In this document: in pieces, positions 48,959 through 57,476 of the stretch
How the letters are laid out: every line of letters starts with the position of its first letter
Position numbering within the stretch: position 1 is the stretch's first letter
NCBI RefSeq assembly: GCF_039523555.1
Contig: NZ_BAAAFN010000015.1
Span: 434,001-498,000, forward strand
DNA length: 64,000 nt
DNA from: Castellaniella daejeonensis
Lineage (GTDB): Bacteria; Pseudomonadota; Gammaproteobacteria; Burkholderiales; Burkholderiaceae_B
Direction: 5' to 3'
Program-made: the position numbers and the translations under genes
Notes under the pieces: generated by a model
What the model was told of the DNA's origin: nothing
What the model saw: the letters and a program-made list of their open reading frames with translations, nothing else
Database searches by the model: none

Positions 48959-50953
48959 ATGAATCGGATATTCATGGGAAGCGGGGGCGGTGTGATGACG
49001 GGAAGGCTGGATGCGGCGGGTACGGATGCCGTGAACCAGAACGTGCAGGGGCTGATGGGGTTCCTGCGGGAATATCCGCCCTTCAACCTGATGGAGCCGC
49101 CGCAGGTGCGCCGGCTCGTCGAGCGGATGCGGCTGCGGTTCTACGAGGCAGGGCAGGAAATCGCGTCCCCGGGCGATGGCCCTGCCGGCGCATGGTATCT
49201 GATCCGCCAGGGCGCGGTCGAAGGCCGCCGCCCGCGCGCGCAGGCCTGGCCCGGCGCCGACGCGGAAGGCAGCGTTGCCGGCGCGGACGACAGTTTCACC
49301 CTGGGGCCGGCCGATGCGTTTCCGATGGCGGCGCTCCTGGAAGACCGGCCCACCCGCACGCGCTATCGCGCCCTGCAGGATACGTTCTGCCTGCAGATGG
49401 ATCGTGCGGATTTCATCGAGATCCTGGAGCAATCGGAGCCCTTCCGCGCCTTTGCCCTGCGCGGCGCGAGCAGCCTGCTCGGCCGGCTGCACCAGCGCAC
49501 GCGGCAGGAAGCCGCGGCGGTCCAGGGCGAAGGCTACGTCTTCGACCAGCCGCTGGCGTCGATCATGGCGCGCGATCCGGTGACCTGCACGCCCGGCCTG
49601 CCGCTGTCGCAGGCCGTGCGGCGGATGCACGAGCGCCGGGTGGGCAGCATCGTCGTCACGGACGAAGGCCTGCGCCCCGTGGGGATCTTCACCCTGCGCG
49701 ACCTGCGGCGCGAGGTGGCGGGCGCGGCGATCCGGCTGGATGCGCCGATCGAAACCGTCATGACGCGCGCGCCCATGGGCCTGCCGCCCGACGCCACGGC
49801 GTTCGAGGCACTCCTGCTGATGGCGCGTCATCGCATCGGCCATCTGTGCGTCGTGCAGGCCGGGGCCCTGGCCGGTGTGGTGTCCGAGCGCGACCTGTTT
49901 GCCTTGCAGCGGGTCGGCATCGTGCATCTGGCCAGGGCGATGCGCCAGGCCGAGGACACCGAGGCGCTGCGGGCGCTGCGCGTGGACCTGTCGCGCACGG
50001 TCGCGGGCATGCTGGCGCACGGCGTCGATGCCTTGCAGGTGCTGCGGCTGATCGCGCAGATGAACGACCACGCCACGCATCGTGTGATCGAGCTGGCCTT
50101 GCGCGATCTGGGTGATCCCGGCGTGCCGTTTTCCTGGCTGGCGTTCGGCAGCGAGGGGCGGCGCGAACAGACGCTGCTGACGGACCAGGACAACGGCATG
50201 CTGTTCCAGGCGACGTCCGACGCCGAGGCGCGGGACGGACGCGAGGCGCTGCGGCCGCTGGCCGAGGAAATCAACCGGATGCTCGACCGATGCGGCCTGC
50301 CGCTGTGCCGGGGCAATGTCATGGCAGGGAATCCGGCCTTGCGGCTGTCGGCGCAGGAATGGGAACGCTGGTTCGCCGAGATCATCCGGCAGCCCACGCC
50401 CGAGCACATCCTCCAGGCGGTGATCTGCTTCGACCTGCGGCTGCTCTGGGGCCAGGACAATGGTTTCGGGGCGCTGAGCCGTTTCCTGCTGGACCAGGTG
50501 GCCGACAATCCCCAGTTCCAGCGGGTGCTGGCCGAAACGGCGTTGCGCAACCAGCCGCCGTCCGGCGGACTGTTCGAGATTGCGGGCGGCGCCTGGCGGA
50601 CGGGCGCGGAGGGCTTCGACCTGAAGACCCAGGCCCTGACCCCGTTCGTGGATGCGGCCCGGGTGCTTGCCCTGTCCAGCGGCATCGCCGAAACGTCCAC
50701 GGCGGGCCGCCTGCGGGCGCTGGCCGGACGCGGCGTGCTGAGCGCGCGCGACGCCGATGCCTATGTCGAATCCTACCGCTACCTGCAGCTGCTGCGCCTG
50801 CGGCGGCATCAGGCGCAGATCCATGCCGGCGAGGCCGCGTCCAACCGGATCCAGGCGGGCTCGCTCAATACCCTGGACCGGCGCATCCTGCGTGAAGCGC
50901 TGCGCCAGGCGGCCGATCTGCAGAAGCTGCTGCGCTACAGCTATCGCCTGTGA
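48959..50953 (+). CDS. cNMP-binding/CBS/DUF294 nucleotidyltransferase-like signalling protein
   Basis: 664 residues. Domain order: cyclic-nucleotide-binding-like (about 30-165), two CBS repeats (about 195-310), DUF294 nucleotidyltransferase-like core with GSEGRREQTLLTDQDNG (Gly397-Ser398 and a DxD pair), and a helical DUF294 C-terminal domain. The family resembles GlnD-type nucleotidyltransferases but its reaction is not established. The cNMP-like domain has an Ala/Asp-rich insert around residue 100 and lacks an obvious phosphate-binding cassette. It is followed seven bases later by an exonuclease-like gene, a widely conserved pair. Start is uncertain; ATG at 48974 or 48995 is also possible. 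Confidence 0.85.
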   Translation: MNRIFMGSGGGVMTGRLDAAGTDAVNQNVQGLMGFLREYPPFNLMEPPQVRRLVERMRLRFYEAGQEIASPGDGPAGAWYLIRQGAVEGRRPRAQAWPGADAEGSVAGADDSFTLGPADAFPMAALLEDRPTRTRYRALQDTFCLQMDRADFIEILEQSEPFRAFALRGASSLLGRLHQRTRQEAAAVQGEGYVFDQPLASIMARDPVTCTPGLPLSQAVRRMHERRVGSIVVTDEGLRPVGIFTLRDLRREVAGAAIRLDAPIETVMTRAPMGLPPDATAFEALLLMARHRIGHLCVVQAGALAGVVSERDLFALQRVGIVHLARAMRQAEDTEALRALRVDLSRTVAGMLAHGVDALQVLRLIAQMNDHATHRVIELALRDLGDPGVPFSWLAFGSEGRREQTLLTDQDNGMLFQATSDAEARDGREALRPLAEEINRMLDRCGLPLCRGNVMAGNPALRLSAQEWERWFAEIIRQPTPEHILQAVICFDLRLLWGQDNGFGALSRFLLDQVADNPQFQRVLAETALRNQPPSGGLFEIAGGAWRTGAEGFDLKTQALTPFVDAARVLALSSGIAETSTAGRLRALAGRGVLSARDADAYVESYRYLQLLRLRRHQAQIHAGEAASNRIQAGSLNTLDRRILREALRQAADLQKLLRYSYRL

Positions 50954-50960
50954 ACGGCAT

Positions 50961-51656
50961 GTGCCCGAACCGGAGCCCTTGCGCCGCCGGGCGGGCGCGC
51001 AGGCGGCCATGCGGATGAAACGGGAAACCTGGCGCGACCGGGATTTCTGCAGCCACCCGGCCGTCGTCTTCGACCTGGAGGCGAGCGGCCTGGATCCGCG
51101 CAGGGACCGCATCCTGTCCATCGGCGCGGTCCGCATCGAGGATCTGGCGATTCCGCTGGACCGCCAGTACGAACGGGTCGTGCGTGCGCCGGGGCCGCTG
51201 GGGCTCGTCAGCCGCTTGTTTCATGGCCTGACGCGGGCCGATCTCGAGCGCGGCGTGTCGCCGCGCGACGCCCTGGCCGGCCTGCTGGACTTCGCGGGCG
51301 ATGCGGTGTGGCTGGCCTTCCATGCCGGTTTCGACCGCGCATTGCTGGCCCGTGCCGTCAAGGCGCATCTGGGCATGCGCTGGGACGGCGAGGTGATGGA
51401 TCTGGCGGTGCTGGCACCGATGCTGTTCCCCGAACGGGCCGGTCCGGGTGCCGGACTGGATGCGTGGGCTGCGGCGTTCGGGCTTGCCACGCAGGCCCGG
51501 CATGCCGCCGTCGCCGATGCCATGCTGACCGCGGAACTGGCGCTCGTGGTGCTGCGGTGTGCGCAGCGCCGCGGCCTTCGTACCTGGGGCGAGCTGGCCC
51601 TGGCGGCGCGGGACTGGCGCGCCGAGCGGATGGGGCCGGGCGGGCCCGTCTTCTGA
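50961..51656 (+). CDS. DnaQ-like 3'-5' exonuclease (DNA polymerase III epsilon-type)
   Basis: 231 residues from a GTG seven bases after the DUF294 gene; an ATG at 51009 is the alternative and would drop 16 residues. DEDDh exonuclease motifs are VFDLEASGLD (ExoI), AFHAGFDRALL (ExoII) and RHAAVADAMLTAEL (ExoIII with His and Asp). It is too short and divergent to be the replicative proofreading subunit. Members of this group are usually encoded right after CBS/DUF294 proteins, so a joint function in nucleotide signalling or nucleic-acid turnover is likely, though unproven. Confidence 0.85.
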   Translation: MPEPEPLRRRAGAQAAMRMKRETWRDRDFCSHPAVVFDLEASGLDPRRDRILSIGAVRIEDLAIPLDRQYERVVRAPGPLGLVSRLFHGLTRADLERGVSPRDALAGLLDFAGDAVWLAFHAGFDRALLARAVKAHLGMRWDGEVMDLAVLAPMLFPERAGPGAGLDAWAAAFGLATQARHAAVADAMLTAELALVVLRCAQRRGLRTWGELALAARDWRAERMGPGGPVF

Positions 51657-51732
51657 TCCGGTGCGCCGCGCCGTATGATGAAGGCAGCGCCGCGGCCCGA
51701 GGCCCCGGGTTCTCCGACTCCAGCATGAAGCC

Positions 51733-52344
51733 ATGACCGATATTTCCCACGACCACCTGACCGAGACCAAGATCCACGGCGAAATCCTCTGCGAGGGGGA
51801 TTTCCTGAAGGCGCGCCGCGATACGGTGCGCATGCCCGACGGCGGCATCTCGACGCGCGAGTACATCGTGCACCCGGGCGCGGTGGTGGTGATTCCCCTG
51901 CTCGACGAGCGCCATGTGCTGGTCGAGCGCCAGTTCCGCTATCCCGTGGGTCGCGTCATGACGGAGTTTCCGGCCGGAAAGCTCGATCCGGGCGAGGATC
52001 CCTGGGCCTGCGCACGGCGCGAGTTGCGCGAGGAAACCGGCTATGTGGCGCGGGAATGGGCCCATGCCGGGGGCATGCACCTGGCCATCGCCTATTCCAC
52101 CGAGATCATCCACGTGTTCTTTGCCCGCGGCCTGGCGGCGGGCGAACGGCATCTGGACGCGGATGAGTTCCTCGATGTGGACATCCTGTCCGACCAGGCG
52201 CTGCTCGATGCCGCGCGCGATGGCGCGGCGACCGATGCCAAGACGCTGACTTGTCTGCTGTGGCTGCAGAATGTCCGCAGCGGCCTCTGGGCGTTGGACT
52301 GGCGGCCCGACCCGGATCGCCGCCCGGATCAGGATTCGGCGTAG
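51733..52344 (+). CDS. NUDIX hydrolase, ADP-ribose pyrophosphatase type
   Basis: 203 residues. The Nudix box is GKLDPGEDPWACARRELREETGY, preceded by HPGAVVVIPLLDERHVLVERQFRYPVGRVMTEFPA, the pattern of NudF-type ADP-sugar hydrolases. The C-terminal half has IIHVFFARGL and an acidic DADEFLDVDILS segment as in that group. It probably cleaves ADP-ribose to AMP and ribose 5-phosphate. The 3' end overlaps the convergent carbonic anhydrase gene by 16 bases. Confidence 0.9.
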   Translation: MTDISHDHLTETKIHGEILCEGDFLKARRDTVRMPDGGISTREYIVHPGAVVVIPLLDERHVLVERQFRYPVGRVMTEFPAGKLDPGEDPWACARRELREETGYVAREWAHAGGMHLAIAYSTEIIHVFFARGLAAGERHLDADEFLDVDILSDQALLDAARDGAATDAKTLTCLLWLQNVRSGLWALDWRPDPDRRPDQDSA

Positions 52345-52967
52345 GGCTCGAAGCGGCCGGTCTGCGGATTGCGCACGAACAGCACGCCCGTCGCCACGCC
52401 GAAGTACGCGCCGTGGATGGCGAGCGTCCCGGCCTCGACGCGTTCGCGCACGGCGGGGAAGGTCGTCAGGTTGCGCATGCTGTATTCCACCACGCCCCAT
52501 TCCATCCTGCGGATCCATTCGGCGCGGTCGCCCGTGCAGGGGCCGACCGCTTCGGCCACGGGCTTGATCTGGGACATCCATTTGCCGATGAAGTCGCGCT
52601 TGGACAGGGGGGCTGCCTGGTTGGCATAGGCGGCCACGCCGCCGCAGCTCGCGTGCCCCATGACCACGATGTGGCCGACCTCCAGGGCGTTGACGGCGAA
52701 TTCCACGCACGCGCTGGTGCCGTGGAATGCGGTTTCCGGATCCTCGTCGCAGGGCGGGACGATGCCGGCGATGTTGCGCACCACGAACATTTCACCCGGG
52801 CCTGCGTCGAAGATGGTCTCGGGGGCCACGCGTGAATCGCCGCAGCTGATCACCATGATGTCCGGATGCTGGCCCTTTTCGGCCAGTTCCAGGTAGCGTG
52901 CGCGTTCGGTGGCGAGCCGACCTTGCAGGAAGGAGCGGTAGCCGTCGGTCAATCGTTGAGGGAACAC
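52329..52967 (-). CDS. Beta-class carbonic anhydrase
   Basis: 212 residues from the GTG at 52967, which has AAGGA upstream. Zinc-binding motifs are ISCGDSRVAPE (Cys, Asp, Arg) and MGHASCGGVAAY (His, Cys), the complete beta-CA set. It interconverts CO2 and bicarbonate in the cytosol, supplying bicarbonate for carboxylases. It starts inside the last 19 bases of the LysR-type gene on the same strand, so the two are translationally coupled. No sulfate-permease-type bicarbonate transporter is adjacent. Confidence 0.93.
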   Translation of the reverse strand: MFPQRLTDGYRSFLQGRLATERARYLELAEKGQHPDIMVISCGDSRVAPETIFDAGPGEMFVVRNIAGIVPPCDEDPETAFHGTSACVEFAVNALEVGHIVVMGHASCGGVAAYANQAAPLSKRDFIGKWMSQIKPVAEAVGPCTGDRAEWIRRMEWGVVEYSMRNLTTFPAVRERVEAGTLAIHGAYFGVATGVLFVRNPQTGRFEPYAES

Positions 52968-53905
52968 GATGAGATCCTTGTGGGTTGGATGGGGTCGGAT
53001 GTGTCGGTGAAGATGTCGCCCGCCGCTTCGCGCGAGAGCAACTGGGCAAGCGGATCCGCCAGCTGGCCGTGCTGCACCGTGATGGCGTAGAAGTGCTCGG
53101 TCAGCTGCGGGGATTCGCCGACATGCACCAGCTCGCCCGAATGCAGTTCGTCCTGCACGACCACTTCCGGCAGTACGGTGATCCAGCCGCTGTCGCGCGC
53201 GATCAGCCGCAGCATCGTCATGTCGTCGATCTCGGCGCGCAGCCTGGGCTGCACGCCGGCCGAGAAGCACAGGGCGTCGAACTGCAGGCGCACGCCGTGG
53301 CGCACGCTGGGCATGGCCATCTCGACTGCGTCCAGGTCTTCCGGCACCCGCAGCGCGGTGCCGGACCAGCGGTCGGCACGGCCGACGAGCGAAATGCCCT
53401 GGCTGCCGAGGAATCGCGAGGACACCGGGCGGGCCGGATCGGATGAAACGGGCTGATTGGCCAGGACCACGTCCAGTTCGCGGCGCAGCAGGCGTTCCAC
53501 CAGGACCTGCAGGGAACCGGATTCCACGGAGAGCACGACCTTCGGATCCCGCAGCAGGGGTCGCAGCCAGTTGGCCTGGAAATTGCGCGACATGGTCGAG
53601 ACGCTGCCCACGCGCACCCGGGCCGTGCCTTCGTCGCGGCCGTCGAGCGACTCGAGCATCTGTTCCCCCAGCGCGAAGATGCTTTCGGCATAGGCGAATA
53701 CCTGCTGGCCCGTTGCGGTGAGCGTCAGCTGGCGGCCCTGGCGGTCGAACAGGGGTGTGCCCAGGCGTGTCTCCAGCTGCCGGATCTGGGTGGAAAGCGC
53801 CGATTGAGAGGTCTGGATCTGTTCGGCCGCGTGCGTCAGCGAACCCTGCTTGGCCACGCGCCAGAAGTAGAACAGGTGCTTGAAGTTGAGTTGGTTGATA
53901 TCCAT
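52949..53905 (-). CDS. LysR-type transcriptional regulator (NhaR-like)
   Basis: 318 residues. The N-terminal winged helix-turn-helix (LNFKHLFYFWRVAKQGSLTHAAEQIQTSQSALSTQIRQLETRLG) is NhaR-like, with an effector-binding domain after residue 90. NhaR responds to sodium and controls antiporters in enterobacteria; here the coupled downstream gene encodes a carbonic anhydrase, which suggests a pH, ion or bicarbonate theme. Its promoter lies in the AT-rich stretch 53906-53965. A terminator separates it from the sugar-acid operon upstream, so it is unlikely to belong to that operon. Confidence 0.9.
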   Translation of the reverse strand: MDINQLNFKHLFYFWRVAKQGSLTHAAEQIQTSQSALSTQIRQLETRLGTPLFDRQGRQLTLTATGQQVFAYAESIFALGEQMLESLDGRDEGTARVRVGSVSTMSRNFQANWLRPLLRDPKVVLSVESGSLQVLVERLLRRELDVVLANQPVSSDPARPVSSRFLGSQGISLVGRADRWSGTALRVPEDLDAVEMAMPSVRHGVRLQFDALCFSAGVQPRLRAEIDDMTMLRLIARDSGWITVLPEVVVQDELHSGELVHVGESPQLTEHFYAITVQHGQLADPLAQLLSREAAGDIFTDTSDPIQPTRISSCSLND

Positions 53906-53965
53906 AGTTCTGTTTTATAGAACGTTTGACTATTATATATCTAATTTAAAGAATCTATAGTCCAT

Positions 53966-53994
53966 GAAAAACGCCCTCCGTTGCCGGAGGGCGT
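53966..53994 (-). terminator. Rho-independent terminator of the sugar-acid operon
   Basis: A perfect 10-bp stem (ACGCCCTCCG/CGGAGGGCGT, four-base loop) is followed on the minus strand by TTTTT. It lies 39 bases past the stop of the dioxovalerate dehydrogenase gene and before the LysR gene, so it ends the ABC-transporter operon. Confidence 0.92.
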
Positions 53995-54032
53995 GCTGAC
54001 CCGCTTCTGATGCTGGATGGCGGCCGCGCGGC

Positions 54033-55601
54033 TTAGCGTTCCGCGCGGGCTATGCCCCAGGGGTTGTCCGACTGCAGGGCGGGCGGCAGCAGCCCGTCGG
54101 GAATGTCCTGGTAGCACACGGGGCGCAGGAAACGCGTGATGGCCAGCGTGCCGACCGAAGTGGTGCGCGGGTCGGAAGTTGCCGGGAACGGCCCGCCATG
54201 GACCATCGCATCGCACACCTCGACGCCGGTCGGGAAACCGTTGGCCAGGATGCGGCCGGCCTTCAGCTCCAGGGTCGGCAGCAGCTCGGCCACCAGGGCA
54301 TCGTCGGTGCCTGCCTGCAGGTGCAGGGTTGCCGTCAGCTGGCCTTCCAGGGATCGGGCGACGGCCGCCATGTCTTCGGCGGACGCGCAGCGCACGATCA
54401 GGGCGCTGGCGCCGAAGACCTCGGCGCCCAGCTCGGCCGGTGCCGCAAGAAAGGCCTTGGCCGTGGTCTCCGCCAGGCCGGCCTGGCAGGGGGCGGGGCC
54501 TTCGCCCGCCGCGCCGCGCGCCAGGGGCTGGACGCCCGCGTGGCCATGCAGGCGCTCGACGCCTTCGCGGTAGGACCGGGCGATGCCGGCCGTCAGCATG
54601 GTGGCGGCCGGTGCCGCGCCCACGCCTTCCGAGGCCAGGCGGACGAAGCGGTCCAGGTCCGGTCCGTCCAGGCCGATGATCAGGCCCGGGTTGGTGCACA
54701 GCTGGCCCGCGCTGCCCGTCAGCGAGACGACGAACCCCCGGGCAATGTCCTCGGCGCGTGCCGCCAGCGCGCCGGGCAGAAGGAACACCGGATTGGTGCT
54801 GCTCATTTCGGCGTAGACGGGGATGGGCACCGGGCGCGCGGCCGCGGCCCGCATCAGGGCCAGGCCGCCCTGGCGGGAACCGGTGAAGCCCACCGCCTGG
54901 ATCGAGGGGTGACCGACCAGGGCCAGGCTCAACTCGTGTCCCGGACCCGCCAGCAGGGAAAAGACGCCTTCGTGCAGGCCGCACTGCCGGATGGCCTTGC
55001 GGATGGCACGGCCCACCAGCTCCGAGGTGCCGGGATGCGCGGGATGGGCCTTGACGACGACCGGTGCGCCGGCGGCCAGGGCCGAGGCGGTATCGCCGCC
55101 CGCCACCGAGAAAGCCAGGGGGAAGTTGCTGGCGCCGAACACGGCCACGGGGCCCACCGGGATGTGCCGCAGGCGGATGTCGCTGCGCGGCATCGGCGTG
55201 CGGTCGGGCAGGGCGTGGTCGATGCGGGCGCCGACCCAGTCGCCGTCGCGCACCACGCGGGCGAACAGGCGCAGCTGGTTCACGGTGCGGCCGCGTTCGC
55301 CTTCGAGGCGCGCGCGCGGCAGGCCGGTTTCGCGCATGGCGCGCTCGATCAGCGTGTCGCCCAGGTCCAGGATGGACTGGGCAACGGCTTCCAGGAATGC
55401 GGCGCGAGTCTCCAGGCCGGTTTCGCGGTAGGACGCGAACGCGGCTTCGGCCAGGCGCGCCGCCCGGTCGACCTGGCCGGCATCCGCGCCTCGCCAGGCG
55501 GGAGCCAGCGCTTCGCCCGTGGCGGGGTCGATGGCGTGGAATTCCGCGCCGGTGCCGGGAATATCCTGGCTGCCGATCAATTGGGTGCCGGTGATCTGCA
55601 T
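54033..55601 (-). CDS. 2,5-dioxovalerate (alpha-ketoglutaric semialdehyde) dehydrogenase
   Basis: 522 residues. ALDH fold with SNFPLAFSVAGGDTASALAAGAPVVVKAHPAHPGTSE, FTGSRQGGLALM, general-base Glu in YAEMSSTNPVFLLPG and nucleophile Cys in GSAGQLCTNPGLII. These, the length above 500 and the ending RTTSVGTLAITRFLRPVCYQ match the KGSADH group that oxidises 2-oxoglutarate semialdehyde to 2-oxoglutarate, the last step of glucarate and galactarate breakdown. The ATG at 55601 gives the family start (QITGTQLIGS). It is the last gene of the ABC operon, and glucarate and galactarate dehydratase genes lie nearby. Confidence 0.92.
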   Translation of the reverse strand: MQITGTQLIGSQDIPGTGAEFHAIDPATGEALAPAWRGADAGQVDRAARLAEAAFASYRETGLETRAAFLEAVAQSILDLGDTLIERAMRETGLPRARLEGERGRTVNQLRLFARVVRDGDWVGARIDHALPDRTPMPRSDIRLRHIPVGPVAVFGASNFPLAFSVAGGDTASALAAGAPVVVKAHPAHPGTSELVGRAIRKAIRQCGLHEGVFSLLAGPGHELSLALVGHPSIQAVGFTGSRQGGLALMRAAAARPVPIPVYAEMSSTNPVFLLPGALAARAEDIARGFVVSLTGSAGQLCTNPGLIIGLDGPDLDRFVRLASEGVGAAPAATMLTAGIARSYREGVERLHGHAGVQPLARGAAGEGPAPCQAGLAETTAKAFLAAPAELGAEVFGASALIVRCASAEDMAAVARSLEGQLTATLHLQAGTDDALVAELLPTLELKAGRILANGFPTGVEVCDAMVHGGPFPATSDPRTTSVGTLAITRFLRPVCYQDIPDGLLPPALQSDNPWGIARAER

Positions 55602-55617
55602 GATGAGGTCCTTCGTG

Positions 55618-56580
55618 TCAGTGGTCTGTCGGGACCGGTCCGCCTGCGCGGCGGGCCGGTGTCGTCGGTCGGACGTCGAGCCTGAGGCCGGCGTCCAGGG
55701 ATTCGCCGGGCGCCAGGATGCGCAGCCCAGTGCCGGATTGTCCTTCTGCGTGCAGGTTGGCGGCATCGCAGACGTGGGTGGCTGGCTCGACGCACAGGTA
55801 GCGCCCGGCATTGGCATGCAGCACCAGGTGTGCCAGCGGGCCCTCGGCGTGCAGGTCCAGGCCTGGTCCGGAGTTCCAGTCTACACGGGCGAGGCCGTCC
55901 CAGCCGCCAAGAAACGTTGTCCAGGTCCGGTCACCGCGGAGCCAGTCCGTGCACCGGTTGGGGCGCGGGAAGCGTGCCAGCTCGTCCTCGTGGACCCACT
56001 CGGTCGCGGCGGACAGGCGGACGCCGGATGCGGTGAAGTAGGGGTGCAGGCCGAGGCCGGCGGGCATGGGGGAATCCGACTGGTTGCACAGCGACAGGCG
56101 GATGCGCAGGCCGGCGATCTCCAGCCGGATCGTCTGGCGCAGCCGCCAGGCCCAGGGCCAGCCACCGAAGCCGGCCGGGTGGTCCAGGACCAGTTCCGCG
56201 TGGTCGGCGCCGGTGTCCAGAACCGACCACGGCATGGCCTGTGCCTGCCCGTGCAGCGCATGGGGATGGCCCGGCAGGGCTTCCAGGTCCAGTGTGCCGG
56301 ACTCCCAGTGCAGCCGGGCGTCGCGCACGCGGTTGGAAAACGGCGCCAGCGGGAAGATGCCGCCCTTGGGCCAGGCGTGCGCAGGCCAGCCGTCGATCCC
56401 GATCGGCGCCAGCCAGTCGCGCCGTCCTTCGGGCAGGTCGGTGGACCAGCGCAGGATGCGTCCGCCGGCTGCCGGCGCGACCACGGCCCGGTGGGGGCCG
56501 TGGCGCAGGGTCAGACAGGCCGGCCCGGACGCATCCATCCGGGCCGCGTACAGAAGGGGAAGATGTCCCTGCCCCGTCAT
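55618..56580 (-). CDS. Aldose 1-epimerase-like protein
   Basis: 320 residues of GalM-type beta-sandwich. Two His segments, HALHGQAQAMPW and GLGLHPYFT, and a later Glu in YLCVEPATHVCDAAN correspond to the catalytic residues of the family. It would interconvert sugar anomers. It overlaps the upstream permease gene by four bases and precedes the dioxovalerate dehydrogenase gene by 16. In this setting a hexuronate is the likely substrate: uronate dehydrogenases act on one anomer, so an epimerase speeds entry. That is inference; no uronate dehydrogenase is seen in the window. Confidence 0.82.
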   Translation of the reverse strand: MTGQGHLPLLYAARMDASGPACLTLRHGPHRAVVAPAAGGRILRWSTDLPEGRRDWLAPIGIDGWPAHAWPKGGIFPLAPFSNRVRDARLHWESGTLDLEALPGHPHALHGQAQAMPWSVLDTGADHAELVLDHPAGFGGWPWAWRLRQTIRLEIAGLRIRLSLCNQSDSPMPAGLGLHPYFTASGVRLSAATEWVHEDELARFPRPNRCTDWLRGDRTWTTFLGGWDGLARVDWNSGPGLDLHAEGPLAHLVLHANAGRYLCVEPATHVCDAANLHAEGQSGTGLRILAPGESLDAGLRLDVRPTTPARRAGGPVPTDH

Positions 56581-57476
56581 GCCTCGCGGGGCGCTTCCTT
56601 GACGCGGCTGACCAGTTGCGTCGGGCTGACGAATCGCAGGGCGATCAGGACCCACAGCAGGGTGATGGCCATGTAGATCATGGCCATTGCGTCGATCGCC
56701 TGCGGCGCGCGCACGCCGGTGGAGAACACCGCGTAGTACAGCGCCACCACCAGCGTCTGCGAGTCCGGTCCGGCGGTGAAGAAGGTCAGCTCGAACATGC
56801 CGATGGTCCGTACCAGCACCAGCAGGCCTGCCGCCAGCATGCCCGGCACCAGCAGGGGCAGCAGCACGTGGCGGAAGTACTGGTAGGTGTTGGCGCCGAA
56901 GATCCGCGCGGCGGATTCCAGGCCGGGGTCGATCTGCTCGATGAAGGGGGTCATGACCAGGATCACGAAGGGCAGGGCGGGCACCAGGTTGGACAGGATG
57001 ACGCCCGTCAGGGTGCCGCCCACGCCGATCTGGTACATCGCCGTGGCCATGGGGATGCCGTAGGTGACCGGCGGCACCATCATGGGCAGCAGGATCAGCA
57101 GCATGGCCAGGCGCTTGCCCCGGAACTGGGCGCGCGCCAGCGCATAGGCGGCCGGTACGCCGAGCACGATCGACAGCAGCACCGTGGCGGCGACGACTTC
57201 CAGGGTCACGACGAGGACGTGCGCGAGCTGGAAATCATCCCAGGCGCGGCCATACCAGGATAGTGTGAAGCCTTCGGGCAGCGGCGTGCCGAACCAGCGC
57301 GTGGCCACCGAATTGACCACCACGGTGGCGATCATGAACACGACGTTCAGCAGGAAGAAACCCATGACCGTCCAGATCGTGGCGCGCCACAGCCAGCCCC
57401 AGCGCCGCGCGGGCGAGGCAGGCAGGCCGGTGGACCGGGAAGTCGGGAGAGTGTTGGCGGTGCTCATGATCATCAA
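56577..57476 (-). CDS. ABC transporter permease (second subunit)
   Basis: 299 residues with about six membrane helices. The binding-protein-dependent transport signature is AARIFGANTYQYFRHVLLPLLVPGMLA (EAA loop), which docks the ATPase. An N-terminal helix near residues 30-55 and a large periplasmic loop with WYGRAWDDF resemble the PotC/polyamine-iron-type permeases. The start could be the ATG at 57467 (MSTANTL). It overlaps neighbouring genes by four bases on each side, so it is within a tight operon. Confidence 0.88.
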   Translation of the reverse strand: MMIMSTANTLPTSRSTGLPASPARRWGWLWRATIWTVMGFFLLNVVFMIATVVVNSVATRWFGTPLPEGFTLSWYGRAWDDFQLAHVLVVTLEVVAATVLLSIVLGVPAAYALARAQFRGKRLAMLLILLPMMVPPVTYGIPMATAMYQIGVGGTLTGVILSNLVPALPFVILVMTPFIEQIDPGLESAARIFGANTYQYFRHVLLPLLVPGMLAAGLLVLVRTIGMFELTFFTAGPDSQTLVVALYYAVFSTGVRAPQAIDAMAMIYMAITLLWVLIALRFVSPTQLVSRVKEAPREA

